NCBI GenBank assembly: GCA_937877165.1
Contig: CALEFO010000220.1
Location: 1-7,584 of the forward strand
Reading direction: 5' to 3'
DNA: 7,584 nucleotides
Origin: an uncultured Lachnospiraceae bacterium
Lineage (GTDB): Bacteria; Bacillota; Clostridia; Lachnospirales; Lachnospiraceae
The position numbers and the translations under genes are program-made. Shown piece after piece: positions 5,942 to 7,584 of the stretch; the stretch's first letter is position 1; every line of letters starts with the position of its first letter. The notes below the pieces were generated by a model. It had not been told where the DNA came from. It was given only the letters and a program-made list of their open reading frames with translations, and ran no database searches.

Positions 5942-7417
5942 ATGGATGATTCGATGATTCGCAACGAGATTTGCGGCGATGCACAGCCGAAGCTCGTTCT
6001 GCATTTTTTTGAAGAAATCTGCAGGATCCCGCATGGATCCTTTCATGTGCAGGAGCTAAGCGACTGGCTGGTGGCCTACGCGAAGGAGAAGAAGCTGAAG
6101 CACACGCAGGACGAGGCGGGAAATGTCATCATCTGGAAGGCTGCAACCAAGGGTGCAGCCAGCGACCGTCCTGTCATTCTGCAGGGCCACATCGACATGG
6201 TTCTTGAGAAAACCGATGACTGCCCGCTGGATCTTCTGAAGCAGCACATTCAGCTGAAGCGGGACGGCGATACCCTTTATGCGGAGGGTACCACGCTCGG
6301 CGGTGATGACGGTATCGCTGTCGCTATGATGCTGGCACTTCTGGAGGACGATACCATTCCGCATCCTCCGCTGGAGTGTGTGTTCACGGTAAATGAGGAG
6401 GTCGGTCTTCTCGGAGCGAACGTTCTGGACGTCTCCGGGCTTCAGGGCCGCCGCATGATCAATCTGGACTCGGAGGACGAGGGAATTTTCACGGTCGGCT
6501 GCGCAGGAGGTGCTGAGGAGCACTGCACGTTCCCCGTGGAGCGCAAGGAGCACTGCGGCATGATTCTTCAGATTACGATCAGCGGGCTTCTCGGCGGACA
6601 TTCCGGCGGCTGCATCAATCTGGGACGTGCCAATGCCGATCTTTTGATGGGAAGGGTTCTCTACAAGCTGGCCGGTAAGATGACGGTCCGGCTGCTTTCC
6701 ATCGAAGGGGGCTCCAAGGACAATGCCATTCCGAGAAGCTGCTGCGCACGGATTCTTCTGGATGCGGACGTGGATCAGAAGGCGGTGCTCCATATCGTGG
6801 AGAAGCTGATGAACCAGATTTCGGAGGAATACCGTCTGACGGATGGCGGAATCACCTGGAGCACAGGCTGGGAGGATGCAACCGAAATCCCAGCGCTTGT
6901 TATGACGAAAGCCGACACCAGGCGCATCATTGATTTCCTGATGCTGACGCCGAACGGTCTGATTGAGAATGACCCGGCAGACCGCGATCTTCCGCAGACT
7001 TCACTGAATCTCGGCATTCTGAACTCCTCGGAGGATCAGGTCAGGGCGGTCTATCTGGTCCGCTCCAGCGTTAATTCTCAGAAGAAATATCTTCAGAAAA
7101 AGGTGGAGACGCTGGTGGAGCGCCTCGGAGGATCCACGGAGGTGAAGGGCGCGTATCCCGCATGGGAACGGGCAGACTCGTCCCCTCTTTGTGATGAGCT
7201 GTCTGCCATTTACGAAAAGCAGACCGGCAAAAAGCCTGTCATCGCCGTCATTCACGGCGGTCTTGAGTGCGGACTTCTTGCGGCTGAAATCGAAGGCCTT
7301 GACTGTGTTTCGATCGGACCGGATATGGAGGGAATTCACACGCCGGATGAAAAGCTTTCCCTTGCTTCTACGGAGAGAACCTGGAGGTTCCTTCTGGAAG
7401 CTTTGAGAACGATATAA
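5942..7417 (+). CDS. pepD: Aminoacyl-histidine (Xaa-His) dipeptidase, M20 family, PepD-like
   Basis: This is a 491-residue cytoplasmic metallodipeptidase predicted to cleave Xaa-His and other unblocked dipeptides using two metal ions (zinc or similar). The length matches PepD (about 485). Family motifs are complete: GHIDMV (82-87) gives metal ligand H83 and active-site D85; LGGDDG (119-124) gives bridging D122; NEEVGL (151-156) gives the general base and ligand pair E152/E153; NLDSEDEG (174-181) gives D176; and GIHTPDE (464-470) gives H466. The segment between, about 190-400, is the lid/dimerisation domain containing GGHSGG (218-223). The gene follows hisF by 19 bp, so it is probably in the same transcript. 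Dipeptide-derived histidine would complement HisHF-dependent synthesis; that link is inference. Broad-specificity dipeptidase activity is as likely as strict Xaa-His specificity. Confidence 0.93.
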   Translation: MDDSMIRNEICGDAQPKLVLHFFEEICRIPHGSFHVQELSDWLVAYAKEKKLKHTQDEAGNVIIWKAATKGAASDRPVILQGHIDMVLEKTDDCPLDLLKQHIQLKRDGDTLYAEGTTLGGDDGIAVAMMLALLEDDTIPHPPLECVFTVNEEVGLLGANVLDVSGLQGRRMINLDSEDEGIFTVGCAGGAEEHCTFPVERKEHCGMILQITISGLLGGHSGGCINLGRANADLLMGRVLYKLAGKMTVRLLSIEGGSKDNAIPRSCCARILLDADVDQKAVLHIVEKLMNQISEEYRLTDGGITWSTGWEDATEIPALVMTKADTRRIIDFLMLTPNGLIENDPADRDLPQTSLNLGILNSSEDQVRAVYLVRSSVNSQKKYLQKKVETLVERLGGSTEVKGAYPAWERADSSPLCDELSAIYEKQTGKKPVIAVIHGGLECGLLAAEIEGLDCVSIGPDMEGIHTPDEKLSLASTERTWRFLLEALRTI

Positions 7418-7442
7418 CAGGCACGCGGCATACAGAAAATAC

Positions 7443-7447
7443 AGGGA
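7443..7447 (+). promoter_or_regulatory. Ribosome-binding site of ung
   Basis: AGGGA lies 10 nt before the ATG at 7458 and supports that start codon. The 40-bp gap after pepD (7418-7457) holds this site but no visible terminator hairpin or promoter, so ung may be read through from upstream. Confidence 0.55.
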
Positions 7448-7457
7448 AGAATACGGC

Positions 7458-7584
7458 ATGGCTGGAATCACGAACGACTGGCTCCCGGCTCTTCAGGACG
7501 AGTTCCGGAAGCCTTACTACAAAGAGCTGTATACATTTGTCAGCAAAGAGTATCAGACAAGGACCATCTATCCGCCGGCACAGG
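7458..7584 (+). CDS. ung: Uracil-DNA glycosylase, N-terminal fragment (runs off the window)
   Basis: The first 42 codons of a gene cut by the right edge. The translation begins MAGITNDWLPAL and continues through FRKPYYKELYTFV to IYPPAQ. This is the characteristic N-terminus of family 1 uracil-DNA glycosylase, in which an N-D-W-x-x-x-L start, a K-P-Y-Y-x-x-L helix and an I-Y-P-P turn precede the catalytic GQDPYH motif. That catalytic motif would lie beyond the window and is not seen here. The enzyme removes uracil from DNA to start base excision repair. Identification rests on recognition of this short segment. Transcriptional linkage to pepD is possible but not demonstrated. Confidence 0.85.
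   Translation, partial: MAGITNDWLPALQDEFRKPYYKELYTFVSKEYQTRTIYPPAQ

Noticed and set aside
5002..5964. 320-codon minus-strand open frame over hisF
   Set aside because: It is a codon-register shadow of hisF, with biased composition and no start context of its own.
7418..7457. Possible terminator between pepD and ung
   Set aside because: No stem of useful length and no T-run are present in this 40-bp gap.

Overview
The window looks like ordinary chromosome from an anaerobic member of the Clostridia, most probably a moderately GC-rich Lachnospiraceae-type Firmicute. This placement is inferred from the style of the proteins (the GlgX N-terminus, the VanS/ResE-like kinase with its NTG-type G1 box, the Ung N-terminus) and from strong AGGAGG-like ribosome-binding sites. 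It was not tested by a search. All seven genes lie on the + strand and are tightly packed. The only intergenic gaps longer than a few bases are 83 bp (2091-2173), 19 bp (5923-5941) and 40 bp (7418-7457). I see no transposon, integrase, CRISPR array, tRNA, rRNA or convincing rho-independent terminator.

Layout: (1) 15-2090, a GlgX/isoamylase-type glycogen debranching enzyme with a complete GH13 catalytic set; its 5' end is at or beyond the window edge. (2) 2174-2866, an OmpR/PhoB-type response regulator, overlapping by 17 bp (3) 2850-4469, a membrane sensor histidine kinase with two transmembrane segments, a roughly 165-residue extracytoplasmic sensor region, and HAMP, DHp and CA domains. (4) 4473-5138, hisH, starting 3 bp after the kinase stop. 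(5) 5140-5922, hisF, starting 1 bp after the hisH stop. (6) 5942-7417, a PepD-like M20 aminoacyl-histidine dipeptidase. (7) 7458 to the right edge, the first 42 codons of a uracil-DNA glycosylase (ung).

How the genes work together: HisH and HisF form imidazole glycerol phosphate synthase, which links histidine and purine biosynthesis. The adjacent PepD-like enzyme could release histidine and other amino acids from dipeptides, so the middle of the window has a possible histidine-supply theme. The two-component system is positioned to be co-transcribed with hisHF, but nothing in the sequence shows what it senses or regulates. glgX and ung look like unrelated housekeeping neighbours.

No clearly novel system is visible. 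The most notable points are the physical coupling of a two-component system to hisHF-pepD, and very long antisense open frames that avoidance of TTA, CTA and TCA codons explains fully.
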